A stretch of DNA of 37,540 nt, from positions 1 to 37,540 of the forward strand of contig CAZAFL010000029.1 of the NCBI GenBank assembly GCA_964484465.1, given 5' to 3'. The translations under genes and the position numbers were made by a program. Shown here in pieces: positions 14,792 through 22,535 of the stretch; position 1 is the stretch's first letter; each line of letters opens with the position of its first letter. The DNA comes from CAZAFL01 sp964484465 (GTDB lineage: Bacteria; Bacteroidota; Ignavibacteria; UBA10030; SZUA-254). The notes beneath the pieces were generated by a model, which saw only the letters and a list, made by a program, of their open reading frames with translations, ran no database searches and was not told the DNA's origin.

Positions 14792-17024
14792 TGTTGTTCC
14801 CGTCGCCGGCGGGATGGTGGTCTGGTTCATCGACCGTGACGGAAGAATGCATCACTATACAAGCCTGTTTCAGCCCTCATTTTATTTGCGCCTTCCGTTG
14901 GAACAAAAAGACGCTATCGTGGCGTTTGTGCGGAAATCGGGTGTTCAGGCAACTGTTTCGCATGAGAGAAAATTGGAGCTTTTCTCGGGTGAAGAATGGG
15001 CTGTTATCAAAGTTACCGTTCATGACCCTCTCCGGCTCAATACCTGTGTCCGCTCGCTGCAGAAATTCCTGCCTCATTATGCTTTTTATAACAGTAACAT
15101 ACCGACGGCACAAATGTTTCTGTACGAGAACAACATCTTCCCGCTCGCATACTGTGAGTTTGTTCTTTCGAAAGAAAACATCCTCCGGCAGATTATCTCA
15201 GAAGATTCATTCGACGCGTGCGATTATCGCGTACCGGACCTTCGCATCATGAGACTGCAGAACGGAGAGGAGGAATTTGCCAGAAAATTTACAAGAACAA
15301 TCACTCCCGTTATCAGCTATGAGGGGAAAACATACACCATTGAGCAGCAGCACCCCGAAGAAGTTGTTCGCGCGTTCAACGACCATCTGCTTCATTATGA
15401 CCCCGACATTATTATCTCCTCGTGGGGTGATGCCACGCTCCTTCCCTCGTTTGTCGATGCGTCGATAAAATACAAGGTTCCTTTACAGCTTAACCGGGAT
15501 GGATCAGATACATATTTCCTTACGAAAGAACATAGTTACTGGACGTACGGCCAGGTTGTTCACCGGGATGCCGCATTTATGCTTGCAGGGCGATGGCATC
15601 TCGATGCGGAAAACAGTTTCATTATGGGTGAATCCGATATTGAAGGTATTATCGAGCTGGCGCGCCTGACACAAATACCGGCGCAGCGGCAGTCGCGCAC
15701 TTCCATCGGGACGGGTCTGGCGAGTATGCAGATGAGTTACGCATACAGGAATAACATTCTCATCCCCGCAGAGAAAAAGGTGGGGGAGGACTTTAAAACT
15801 GCCGACATGTTGCTTCTGAGTGACCGTGGCGGACTCGTATTTATGCCCGAACTCGGATACCATGAACAGGTTGCAGAACTCGATTTTGCCAGCATGTATC
15901 CGAAATTAATGGAAATCCATAACATCAGTCCCGAGACGATTAATTGCCGTTGTTGTGATAATCATGTCGTTCCCGAGCTCGGCTATACGATATGTGAAAA
16001 ACGCAGAGGCATTGTGCCGATAACGCTGAAGCCCGTCGTGGAAAAACGCGCATACTATAAGGCGAAAAAGAGAACTGCGGCGTCGCCCGCCGAATACCAA
16101 AAATACGAGCGCCGTCAGAACGCGTTGAAATGGATGCTGGTGACATGCTTCGGTTACCTCGGGTATAAAAATGCCCGCTTCGGAAGGATAGAAGCGCATG
16201 AATCGGTGAACGCGTTTTCCCGTGAAGCACTGCTTACCGCAAAAGAAATAGCTGAACAGGAAGGTTATCACCTTGTCCATGCAATTGTCGATTGCCTCTG
16301 GTTAAAAAAACAAGGAGCAACTGCTGAAGATTATCAGCGGTTATGCGACCGGATTGCAGGTACGGTCGGCGTGGATATTTCTTTAGAGGGGATCTATAAT
16401 TGGATTTTATTCCCGAATTCAAAAATTGACCCTGGGCTTCCGACGGCAGGAAAATATGTCGGCTGGTACGACTATGGTGATATGAAAGTCAGGGGAATAG
16501 AGGCGAGAAGAAGAGATACACCCCATTACATCAAGACCGTTCAAAAGAAATTATTAAACATGCTTTCTCAGGCAAAAGGAGTTCAGGATGTGAAACAGAG
16601 TGTTCCGGCGCTGCTCGACGAAATGCAGTTTCACGTTGATGAATTGGCGGCTGGAAAAGTCGACCCGCAGGAGCTTGTTCTAAGAAGAAGAGTGCAGAAA
16701 GAAACGACCGAGTATGTCAATAATAACCTGAATGCGATGGTTGTGAAAGAGCTTAATGAGTTCGGCATTACGACCCAACCGGGCGAAACTATTGAATTCA
16801 TTATCATCGATCAAACCGGAAAACGGGACGCTCAAAAAGCCAAAAGCCTGCTCACGTATCAGCTGGGGGACGGGTACGACAGGGAGAAATATACGGAACT
16901 ATTATTAAAAGCTGTCGAGACGCTGCTCTTGCCGTTCGGGTATGATGTACAGCGGCTGGAAAGGCACTTCAGGATTCAAAAGGGAAAACGCAAGCCGATA
17001 TACATGCCGTCTCTTGAGGTATAG
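14766..17024 (+). CDS. Family B DNA polymerase, PolB2/Dpo2-like, proofreading motifs lost
   Basis: A 752-residue polymerase starting at the ATG at 14766, inside the previous gene. Polymerase motif A is intact (D373-F-A-S-M-Y-P), motif B is recognisable (N-A-L-K455-W-M-L-V-T-C-F-G-Y-L-G-Y), and the thumb-side R-G-I-E-A-R-R-R-D-T-P at 576-586 is present. Motif C, usually Y-G-D-T-D-S, reads A-I-V-D509-C: only the second Asp remains. In the N-terminal RNase-H-like domain the exo I D-x-E, exo II N-x3-F-D and exo III Y-x3-D residues are not found where expected (about 157-165, 212-226, 285-291). The enzyme may therefore synthesise DNA without proofreading, as expected of a lesion-bypass polymerase. 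The altered motifs recall archaeal PolB2/Dpo2 and its few bacterial relatives. Control by the upstream LexA is likely. Confidence 0.88.
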   Translation: MKIKGWLFDVVPVAGGMVVWFIDRDGRMHHYTSLFQPSFYLRLPLEQKDAIVAFVRKSGVQATVSHERKLELFSGEEWAVIKVTVHDPLRLNTCVRSLQKFLPHYAFYNSNIPTAQMFLYENNIFPLAYCEFVLSKENILRQIISEDSFDACDYRVPDLRIMRLQNGEEEFARKFTRTITPVISYEGKTYTIEQQHPEEVVRAFNDHLLHYDPDIIISSWGDATLLPSFVDASIKYKVPLQLNRDGSDTYFLTKEHSYWTYGQVVHRDAAFMLAGRWHLDAENSFIMGESDIEGIIELARLTQIPAQRQSRTSIGTGLASMQMSYAYRNNILIPAEKKVGEDFKTADMLLLSDRGGLVFMPELGYHEQVAELDFASMYPKLMEIHNISPETINCRCCDNHVVPELGYTICEKRRGIVPITLKPVVEKRAYYKAKKRTAASPAEYQKYERRQNALKWMLVTCFGYLGYKNARFGRIEAHESVNAFSREALLTAKEIAEQEGYHLVHAIVDCLWLKKQGATAEDYQRLCDRIAGTVGVDISLEGIYNWILFPNSKIDPGLPTAGKYVGWYDYGDMKVRGIEARRRDTPHYIKTVQKKLLNMLSQAKGVQDVKQSVPALLDEMQFHVDELAAGKVDPQELVLRRRVQKETTEYVNNNLNAMVVKELNEFGITTQPGETIEFIIIDQTGKRDAQKAKSLLTYQLGDGYDREKYTELLLKAVETLLLPFGYDVQRLERHFRIQKGKRKPIYMPSLEV

Positions 17025-17132
17025 CTTTAACTTCCCGTATAAAAATATTGTAAATGAAATCGGTGTTAGTGACTTTGTGTTTTCGTGGGTCGCTTTTTTA
17101 AAAACATCTCTCCTTGAATATCACCCCAAAAA

Positions 17133-17162
17133 TTGCTACATTTATCCAAATAGTTGTATTTA
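17133..17162 (+). promoter_or_regulatory. Possible promoter of tRNA-Arg
   Basis: TTGCTA (17133-17138) and TATTTA (17157-17162) are separated by 18 bases, about 55 bases before the tRNA. The match is moderate. The remainder of 17025-17216 holds nothing else I can recognise. Confidence 0.35.
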
Positions 17163-17216
17163 ATCTGCTTTTTGGTTCACTATATCATTAATTCCAGAAA
17201 AACAGCGGTTTGACCT

Positions 17217-17290
17217 GCGCCCGTAGCTCAGTTGGATAGAGCGACAGCCTCCGGAGCTGTAGGTCGCGCGTTCGAATCGCGCCGGGCGTA
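17217..17290 (+). tRNA. tRNA-Arg (anticodon CCG)
   Basis: The full cloverleaf is visible. The acceptor is GCGCCCG/CGGGCGT with a terminal G-U pair. The D arm is GCTC/GAGC. The anticodon stem ACAGC/GCTGT surrounds loop CTCCGGA with anticodon CCG. The variable loop is AGGTC, the T arm is GCGCG/CGCGC with TTCGAAT, and the discriminator is A17290. CCA is not encoded. It decodes the CGG arginine codon and lies 41 bases upstream of the TPR gene. Confidence 0.95.
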
Positions 17291-17331
17291 CAAACAATCG
17301 AACTACCTATTATCTAAAGGAATGTAGCACA

Positions 17332-18036
17332 ATGCTGAAAGCAAAAAAGAAATTTACAAAAAAAGAAATCAAGCAGGACGGCCTGATCACCGCATATGCC
17401 CAGGCAACCTCGTTCTATTATGAGAACAAAAAGTATATCAGCTATGGTATCACTGCGCTTGTCGTTCTCGTGATTGCTTCGTTCGTGTATATCAATAATA
17501 AGAGGGGACAAAATGAGATAGCGACAACAGAATTCGGCAAAGTGTTCAGTATTTACGACAAAGGCGCTACAGACGCGAAACAATATCAGATTGCCATCGA
17601 CGGTCAGCCTGAGCGCGGGATCAAAGGTTTGAAATACATTGTCGACAATTACGGCGGCACACAAACGGGGGAGCTGGCACGATTCTATCTTGCAAGCGCC
17701 TATTATTCTCTTGGCAAATACGATGAAGCATTGAAACAGTTTGATGATTTCAGCGGGGGAAGCGATTTTCTTAAAGCATCGGCGTATGCGGGCGTTGCAG
17801 GCTGCTATGAAGCGAAAGGCGAATACGGCAAGGCTGCGTCAGCCTACGAGAAAGCGGCAAAAGTTTATTCTGACCCCTTAAACACCCCTGAATATTTGAG
17901 TTCTGCTGCACGATGTTATGGACGTTCGGGAGATAAAAACAAAGCTGTGAGCCTTCTTAAAAAGGTTACTCAGGAATATCCAGGCACTACATACGCGCGC
18001 GATGCAGAAAGGTACATTGCTGAATTCTCAAGTTGA
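17332..18036 (+). CDS. Membrane-anchored TPR protein (YfgM-like)
   Basis: This 234-residue protein has a very basic cytoplasmic N-terminus, a single transmembrane segment at about 37-54, and a periplasmic region with at least three TPR units (about 100-230, with A-x-Y-S-L-G-K-Y-D-E-A-L and similar repeats). The layout matches YfgM-type proteins, which associate with the SecYEG/PpiD chaperone complex in gammaproteobacteria. That role is not assured here and only the architecture is shared. The stop codon lies inside a palindrome (ATTCTCAA-G-TTGAGAAT, 18024-18040) and a terminator follows. Confidence 0.82.
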   Translation: MLKAKKKFTKKEIKQDGLITAYAQATSFYYENKKYISYGITALVVLVIASFVYINNKRGQNEIATTEFGKVFSIYDKGATDAKQYQIAIDGQPERGIKGLKYIVDNYGGTQTGELARFYLASAYYSLGKYDEALKQFDDFSGGSDFLKASAYAGVAGCYEAKGEYGKAASAYEKAAKVYSDPLNTPEYLSSAARCYGRSGDKNKAVSLLKKVTQEYPGTTYARDAERYIAEFSS

Positions 18037-18053
18037 GAATATCTGCATTCTAC

Positions 18054-18092
18054 AAAAAAGCCCATTCTGTTTTCAGGATAGGCTTTTTTTTT
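18054..18092 (+). terminator. Intrinsic terminator after the TPR gene
   Basis: AAAAAAGCC (18054-18062) pairs with the GGCTTTTTT after 18080. An interrupted inner stem (CATTCTG/CAGGATA) encloses a short T loop, and a run of nine T completes the signal. Confidence 0.85.
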
Positions 18093-18169
18093 ACATTGTG
18101 AATCTACGTGAAAATACTTACCTTGTCATTCGAATTCAATAGACTTTGTGATTGTGTACTCCATATTGA

Positions 18170-19519
18170 ATGAATCTTCTCCCAGATAAGAACCGCTCAC
18201 GGGATGTGTTACGCATTGCGGTTCCGGCAATTGCAGGCTTATCTTCTCAGGTGGTCGTTTCGATAGTCAATACCGCGATGGTCGGAAGACTGGAGAATAC
18301 TCAAGTCCAGCTTGCGGCAATGGGACTCGGGTTTCTGGGCACTTGGGCTATCACAAGCCTGTTCTCCAGCCTGAGCACCGGCACACACGTCCTCATCTCT
18401 CGCCGCCATGGCGAAGGAAATCCGGTAGGGGTTGGTGAAGTTTTGAATAATTCCTTATTCATTTGTTTTATCGTCGGCATGGTCTTCGGCGTCATCGGAT
18501 ATTTTTTCTCCTACAATATCATCGATTTTTTCTCGAAAGATGCGAGTGTGACAAAAGCCGGCGCGGCATACATGAGTTATCAGTTTATCGGGTTGCCGTT
18601 TTTCCTTCTGATTGTTTCCTATCGAGGCTTTTTCTTCGGTATCGGTCATACAAAAGTTTTCATGTTTTCCGCAATAGTGATTAATGTGTTCAACATCCTG
18701 TTTAACTATCTGTTTATTTTCGGGGCGTGGGGGTTTCCCCGGATGGAGCTTGCCGGAGCAGGTATAGGTTCTTCAATCAGCATGATAGTGGGCTGGATAT
18801 TCTTTGTTTGTGTAACATTTGTCGGAGATTATCGAAAAAAGTATAGGTACTATTCTCATTTTCGTATATCAAAAGACGTTATTGCGCAGATTGTTAAAAT
18901 ATCTATCCCGGTTTCCCTTCAGAATATACTCATTCTTCTGGGGTTTCTTGTCTTTGTTGCCATTACAGGGTTCATCGGGACTGTTGACCAGGCCGCCAGC
19001 AATGTTGTCATTAACGCGCTCTTTATATCTATAATGCCATGTTTCGGCTTCGGCATAGCCGCTCAGACTCTGATAGGGCAGTCGATTGGAAGTGGAGACA
19101 ACCGTCTTGCGGTACAGTATGGGTATGAAACGGCGAAGCTTGGAACGATTTTTACAATTCTTATCGGCTTACTTTTCGTGGCTTTCCCGGATGCTGTGCT
19201 TATTGTCATCACGACAAACCGTGATGTCATCAACGTCGCCCGGCCTATACTGCAAATAGCAGGTGTTGCGCAGATTTTTTATGGAAGTGGAATCATTTTT
19301 GCAAACGGGTTGCAGGCAGGCGGTTCCACAGTCTATGTCATGTTCGTCGAAGTACTGACACATTGGGTAATTTTTCTTCCGCTCACCTATCTGTTTGGCG
19401 TTAAACTAGGGTGGGGGCTCTCCGGCGCATGGCTCTCGCTGCCGGTCTACATCCTTTCGTACACGACAATGAATTTCTTGAAGTTTCGGTCGTTGAGCTG
19501 GATTAGAATTAGACTTTGA
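18170..19519 (+). CDS. MATE family efflux transporter
   Basis: This 449-residue polytopic inner-membrane protein has 12 predicted hydrophobic segments in two homologous halves, the size and layout of the multidrug and toxic compound extrusion family. The first half begins R-I-A-V-P-A-I-A-G and contains V-N-T-A-M-V-G-R-L; the second half begins I-S-I-P-V-S-L-Q. These are the usual helix 1 and helix 7 patterns. Such proteins export cationic drugs or metabolites using Na+ or H+ gradients; the substrate here cannot be predicted. It precedes the signalling cluster by only 19 bases, so it may share a transcript with it. Confidence 0.93.
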   Translation: MNLLPDKNRSRDVLRIAVPAIAGLSSQVVVSIVNTAMVGRLENTQVQLAAMGLGFLGTWAITSLFSSLSTGTHVLISRRHGEGNPVGVGEVLNNSLFICFIVGMVFGVIGYFFSYNIIDFFSKDASVTKAGAAYMSYQFIGLPFFLLIVSYRGFFFGIGHTKVFMFSAIVINVFNILFNYLFIFGAWGFPRMELAGAGIGSSISMIVGWIFFVCVTFVGDYRKKYRYYSHFRISKDVIAQIVKISIPVSLQNILILLGFLVFVAITGFIGTVDQAASNVVINALFISIMPCFGFGIAAQTLIGQSIGSGDNRLAVQYGYETAKLGTIFTILIGLLFVAFPDAVLIVITTNRDVINVARPILQIAGVAQIFYGSGIIFANGLQAGGSTVYVMFVEVLTHWVIFLPLTYLFGVKLGWGLSGAWLSLPVYILSYTTMNFLKFRSLSWIRIRL

Positions 19520-19538
19520 AAGAAGGATACTGGGATTT

Positions 19539-21665
19539 GTGACAACTGTTCGCACAAAATTGAAAAAGGTTTTTTTGGTCGGCGCGTCGCTCCTGTGTTT
19601 TCTGGCTGCATTTATTTTTGACGTCATTAACTGGAGCGTCACCATTGACGCGGACTGGCTTAAGATTATACGCGACCTTGTTGTCCTCATGGGGTTCGTG
19701 CTCCTCTACTTTTTTGTTGAATCGATGTGGAAACGGGGTCAAAGCCCTGTGAAGAAACTCGGCTTTGCACTGGTGCTTACACTTGTGGTGGGTGCGGGAA
19801 TCGGGCTGCTGTCGTTCGTGGCATCGGCAGACTTTGACGCTAAAAATTATGCGCTCTACCCGCTTCAATTTGCCTCGATTGTGCTGGCAAATATCTACGG
19901 TGTCGTACTGGGCACGACTGCACTGATTGTACTGCTCCTCTTGCGCGACATTATTCTCGCAAAAAGAAAAAAAGGTACGTTACGCAATTTCCTGATCTTT
20001 GTCGGTCTGACCTTAGCCACAGCAATTTCGACACTCGGGACCAAACCTCTCGAGACAGGTCTCGTAACATATCTTCTGTTCGGATGCGCCGTTGCTTCAA
20101 TGTTGATGAATTCGTTCCGGCTGTCGTGGATTGTTTACCTGACAAAACGAGAAAAACTGTTCAGCATGACGTATGGCTTCCTCTTGTTTTGTTGTTGTTT
20201 AACATTTGATATTCTTACAACATCAGGAATGCCGGTTGGGAAAGCATTGTTATTCTATTCTCCTGAACTGAAATCCGCCATCATGACAGCGGGATTGTTT
20301 GCAACAATATATTTCGGAATGACATTTGTCAGCACCCTGTTTCATCTTCCGACCGCCGAAGCCTTCGACAGGAAAACCAGTGAGATCTCCTCGCTTCATA
20401 ATCTTAGCAGGCTCGTAACGCAGGTATTGGACTTCAACGAGCTTGTGGATTCTGTCACAAAAATGACCCTCGAAGTGTGCGAGGCAAAAAGCGCCTGGCT
20501 CGAAATTATCAATACTTCATCCTCGACGAACACATCACGGGGATTGATTCAGGTGCATAAGCCGAAAGACACCGCGGAAACGGTGTCATTGAAAAATATT
20601 TCCCTGGAGGAGACTGAAATTATTGTTTCAGGAAACGGGAGCTCGATTCGTAATCTCGTCCTGCAGTCGCGCAAACCGATGGTCATCGACGATGTGGGGG
20701 TTGATAAAAACACGCGCCATCTGGTAAGCATAAAAAATAAATTCAGTTCTCTCGTTGTTGTGCCGCTCCTTTCCCATGAAACTATTATCGGAATTCTCTA
20801 TGCCACCAAAGAGATGTCATACGGATTCGATAAGGATGATGTCGACGTTATTTCTGCGTTTGCCGACCAGGCCACAATCGCGATTGAAAATTCGCGACTC
20901 ATTGAAAAATCGTTGGAACGCGAGCGATTGATGCGTGAAATGATGGTAGCACAGGACATGCAGCGACGGCTTCTTCCGCAACGGCTGCCGGATTGCAACG
21001 GAGTCGACCTTGAAGCGCTTTCCACGCCGGCGTTTGAAGTTGGAGGCGATTACTACGATTTTGTCATGCTCGATGAGCATCATCTGGGAATTGTTGTCGG
21101 AGATGTTTCAGGCAAAGGCGTATCTGCATCGTTTTACATGGCAGAGATGAAGGGGATCTTCCAGTCGTTGAGCAAGATTTTTCGCTCGCCGGGAGAATTT
21201 CTCTCCAAAGCTCATGCAGTGCTGACCGATACTATCGATAAGCGTTCGTTTATCAGTTTGATTTACGCAGTGCTCGACTTGCGCAGTGGTGTTATGACGA
21301 TTGCAAGGGCAGGGCACTGTCCTTTATTGCTTGTCTCGAAAAAAGATGCAAAATATGTGAAGCCGCAGGGATTGGGCCTCGGCATGGGAACAAACGAATT
21401 TTTCCGCCACACGATTTCCGAGGAACAGGTTCAGCTTACCCACGGCGACGTTGCCATATTCTATACCGACGGTGTGACGGAAGCGCATTCAAAGGAGGGA
21501 GATGAGTTCGGGTATGACCGGCTGCTTGCCGTTGTGCAGAAGTCGCACACGAACACTGCACTCGAACTCCGTGATGCTATTATTTCTGAAATCGACAGAC
21601 ATGTGAATCATGAGCCGCCGGAAGATGATCTGACAATTGTTGTTGTAAAATGGACAAAAGAATAA
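19539..21665 (+). CDS. Membrane sensor with GAF and PP2C (SpoIIE/RsbU-type) phosphatase domains
   Basis: This 708-residue protein starts at GTG. The first 270 residues contain seven or so hydrophobic helices. A GAF-type sensory domain follows (about 285-450), then a coiled-coil linker with A-x-x-M-Q-R-R-L-L-P, then a PP2C-like domain (about 470-708). The metal-binding motifs G502-G-D504-Y-Y-D507, G-D-V-S-G-K-G and E-D-D-L-T near the end are intact, so Mn/Mg-dependent serine phosphatase activity is expected. In RsbU/RsbP systems such enzymes dephosphorylate a STAS anti-anti-sigma protein, and the STAS gene lies 40 bases downstream. The signal sensed through the membrane and GAF domains is unknown. 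Confidence 0.92.
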   Translation: MTTVRTKLKKVFLVGASLLCFLAAFIFDVINWSVTIDADWLKIIRDLVVLMGFVLLYFFVESMWKRGQSPVKKLGFALVLTLVVGAGIGLLSFVASADFDAKNYALYPLQFASIVLANIYGVVLGTTALIVLLLLRDIILAKRKKGTLRNFLIFVGLTLATAISTLGTKPLETGLVTYLLFGCAVASMLMNSFRLSWIVYLTKREKLFSMTYGFLLFCCCLTFDILTTSGMPVGKALLFYSPELKSAIMTAGLFATIYFGMTFVSTLFHLPTAEAFDRKTSEISSLHNLSRLVTQVLDFNELVDSVTKMTLEVCEAKSAWLEIINTSSSTNTSRGLIQVHKPKDTAETVSLKNISLEETEIIVSGNGSSIRNLVLQSRKPMVIDDVGVDKNTRHLVSIKNKFSSLVVVPLLSHETIIGILYATKEMSYGFDKDDVDVISAFADQATIAIENSRLIEKSLERERLMREMMVAQDMQRRLLPQRLPDCNGVDLEALSTPAFEVGGDYYDFVMLDEHHLGIVVGDVSGKGVSASFYMAEMKGIFQSLSKIFRSPGEFLSKAHAVLTDTIDKRSFISLIYAVLDLRSGVMTIARAGHCPLLLVSKKDAKYVKPQGLGLGMGTNEFFRHTISEEQVQLTHGDVAIFYTDGVTEAHSKEGDEFGYDRLLAVVQKSHTNTALELRDAIISEIDRHVNHEPPEDDLTIVVVKWTKE

Positions 21666-21705
21666 GATGCAATTTCTCTCATAATTAATTGGAAAGTGAA
21701 TAACA

Positions 21706-22062
21706 ATGAGCAATTTCAAAATCGATATTCGGGAATCGAATAATATCAACATTCTCGATTTAAAAGGGTATCTCGATGCCCATACAGCTCCCGACCTGGA
21801 ATCCGTTTTCCAGAAATTGATGAGCGTTCAAAAATATAACATCGTGGTCAATTGCAGGGATTTGTCCTACATCAGCAGCGCGGGCTTGGGAGTGTTTATG
21901 GCGTTCATCGAAGATATCCGAAAACATAAGGGAGATATTAAATTGACGAGCATGTCACCAAAAGTATACAACGTGTTCGACCTGCTCGGGTTTCCTTTGT
22001 TGTATGATATTATGAAAGATGAAGACGAAGCGATAAAGAAATTCAACATACTGAAGAAGTAA
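21706..22062 (+). CDS. STAS-domain anti-sigma factor antagonist (RsbV/SpoIIAA-like)
   Basis: This 118-residue single STAS domain has D-L-S-Y-I-S-S58-A-G-L-G-V. Ser58 is at the position phosphorylated in SpoIIAA and RsbV. When unphosphorylated, such proteins bind an HATPase anti-sigma kinase and release its partner. The kinase gene follows 29 bases later and PP2C phosphatases flank the pair, so the four genes together form a complete partner-switching circuit. A G-x-L-D-A-H-T-A-P N-terminal pattern is also typical. Confidence 0.95.
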   Translation: MSNFKIDIRESNNINILDLKGYLDAHTAPDLESVFQKLMSVQKYNIVVNCRDLSYISSAGLGVFMAFIEDIRKHKGDIKLTSMSPKVYNVFDLLGFPLLYDIMKDEDEAIKKFNILKK

Positions 22063-22091
22063 ATTATTTTATATTTCACTGATATTGCTCA

Positions 22092-22535
22092 TTGACAACG
22101 AAAGAGAAACTCTTGAAACTGAACATTCAAAGCAAAACTGAGAATTTGAGACTTGTTCGTGAATTCATCTCGAATGCAGCCCGCAGCTATGGTTTCGATG
22201 ACGAAACTGTCGATAAAATTTCCCTGGCGGTTGATGAGGCTTGCACGAATATTATCAAACATTCATATCATTTCGCCTCTAACGAAAAAATTGAGATAAC
22301 CGTGCGAACCAGCGACGGTCAATTTGAAATCCTCATCACGGATCATGGAAAGTCATTCGACCCCAAAACGATAAAAAATCCAAATATGAAAGAATATCTC
22401 AGCCGATATAAAAAAGGGGGCCTGGGGATGTACCTCATGCGTTCCTTAATGGATAAGGTTGAGTACAATATTATCGAAGGCAAAAAAAATGAAGTCCGTC
22501 TTATCAAGAAACTTCCACTGAGAGTCGGAGGGTGA
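22092..22535 (+). CDS. HATPase anti-sigma factor / serine kinase (RsbW-like)
   Basis: This 147-residue GHKL ATPase-fold protein has N box D48-E49-A-C-T-N53-I-I-K-H, G1 box D84-H-G-K-S-F and G2 box G109-G-L-G-M-Y-L-M. This is the RsbW/SpoIIAB class, which phosphorylates the STAS partner and sequesters a sigma factor or other target. The TTG at 22092 is the furthest in-frame start, and no good ribosome site is seen, so the start is uncertain by a few codons. Its stop overlaps the GTG start of the second phosphatase (GTGA). No sigma factor is encoded in the window, so the kinase's target is unknown. Confidence 0.92.
   Translation: MTTKEKLLKLNIQSKTENLRLVREFISNAARSYGFDDETVDKISLAVDEACTNIIKHSYHFASNEKIEITVRTSDGQFEILITDHGKSFDPKTIKNPNMKEYLSRYKKGGLGMYLMRSLMDKVEYNIIEGKKNEVRLIKKLPLRVGG

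Noticed and set aside
18024..18040. Perfect palindrome ATTCTCAA-G-TTGAGAAT across the stop codon of the YfgM-like gene
   Set aside because: It has no T-run and a better terminator lies 14 bases downstream. It could be an operator, but nothing else supports this.
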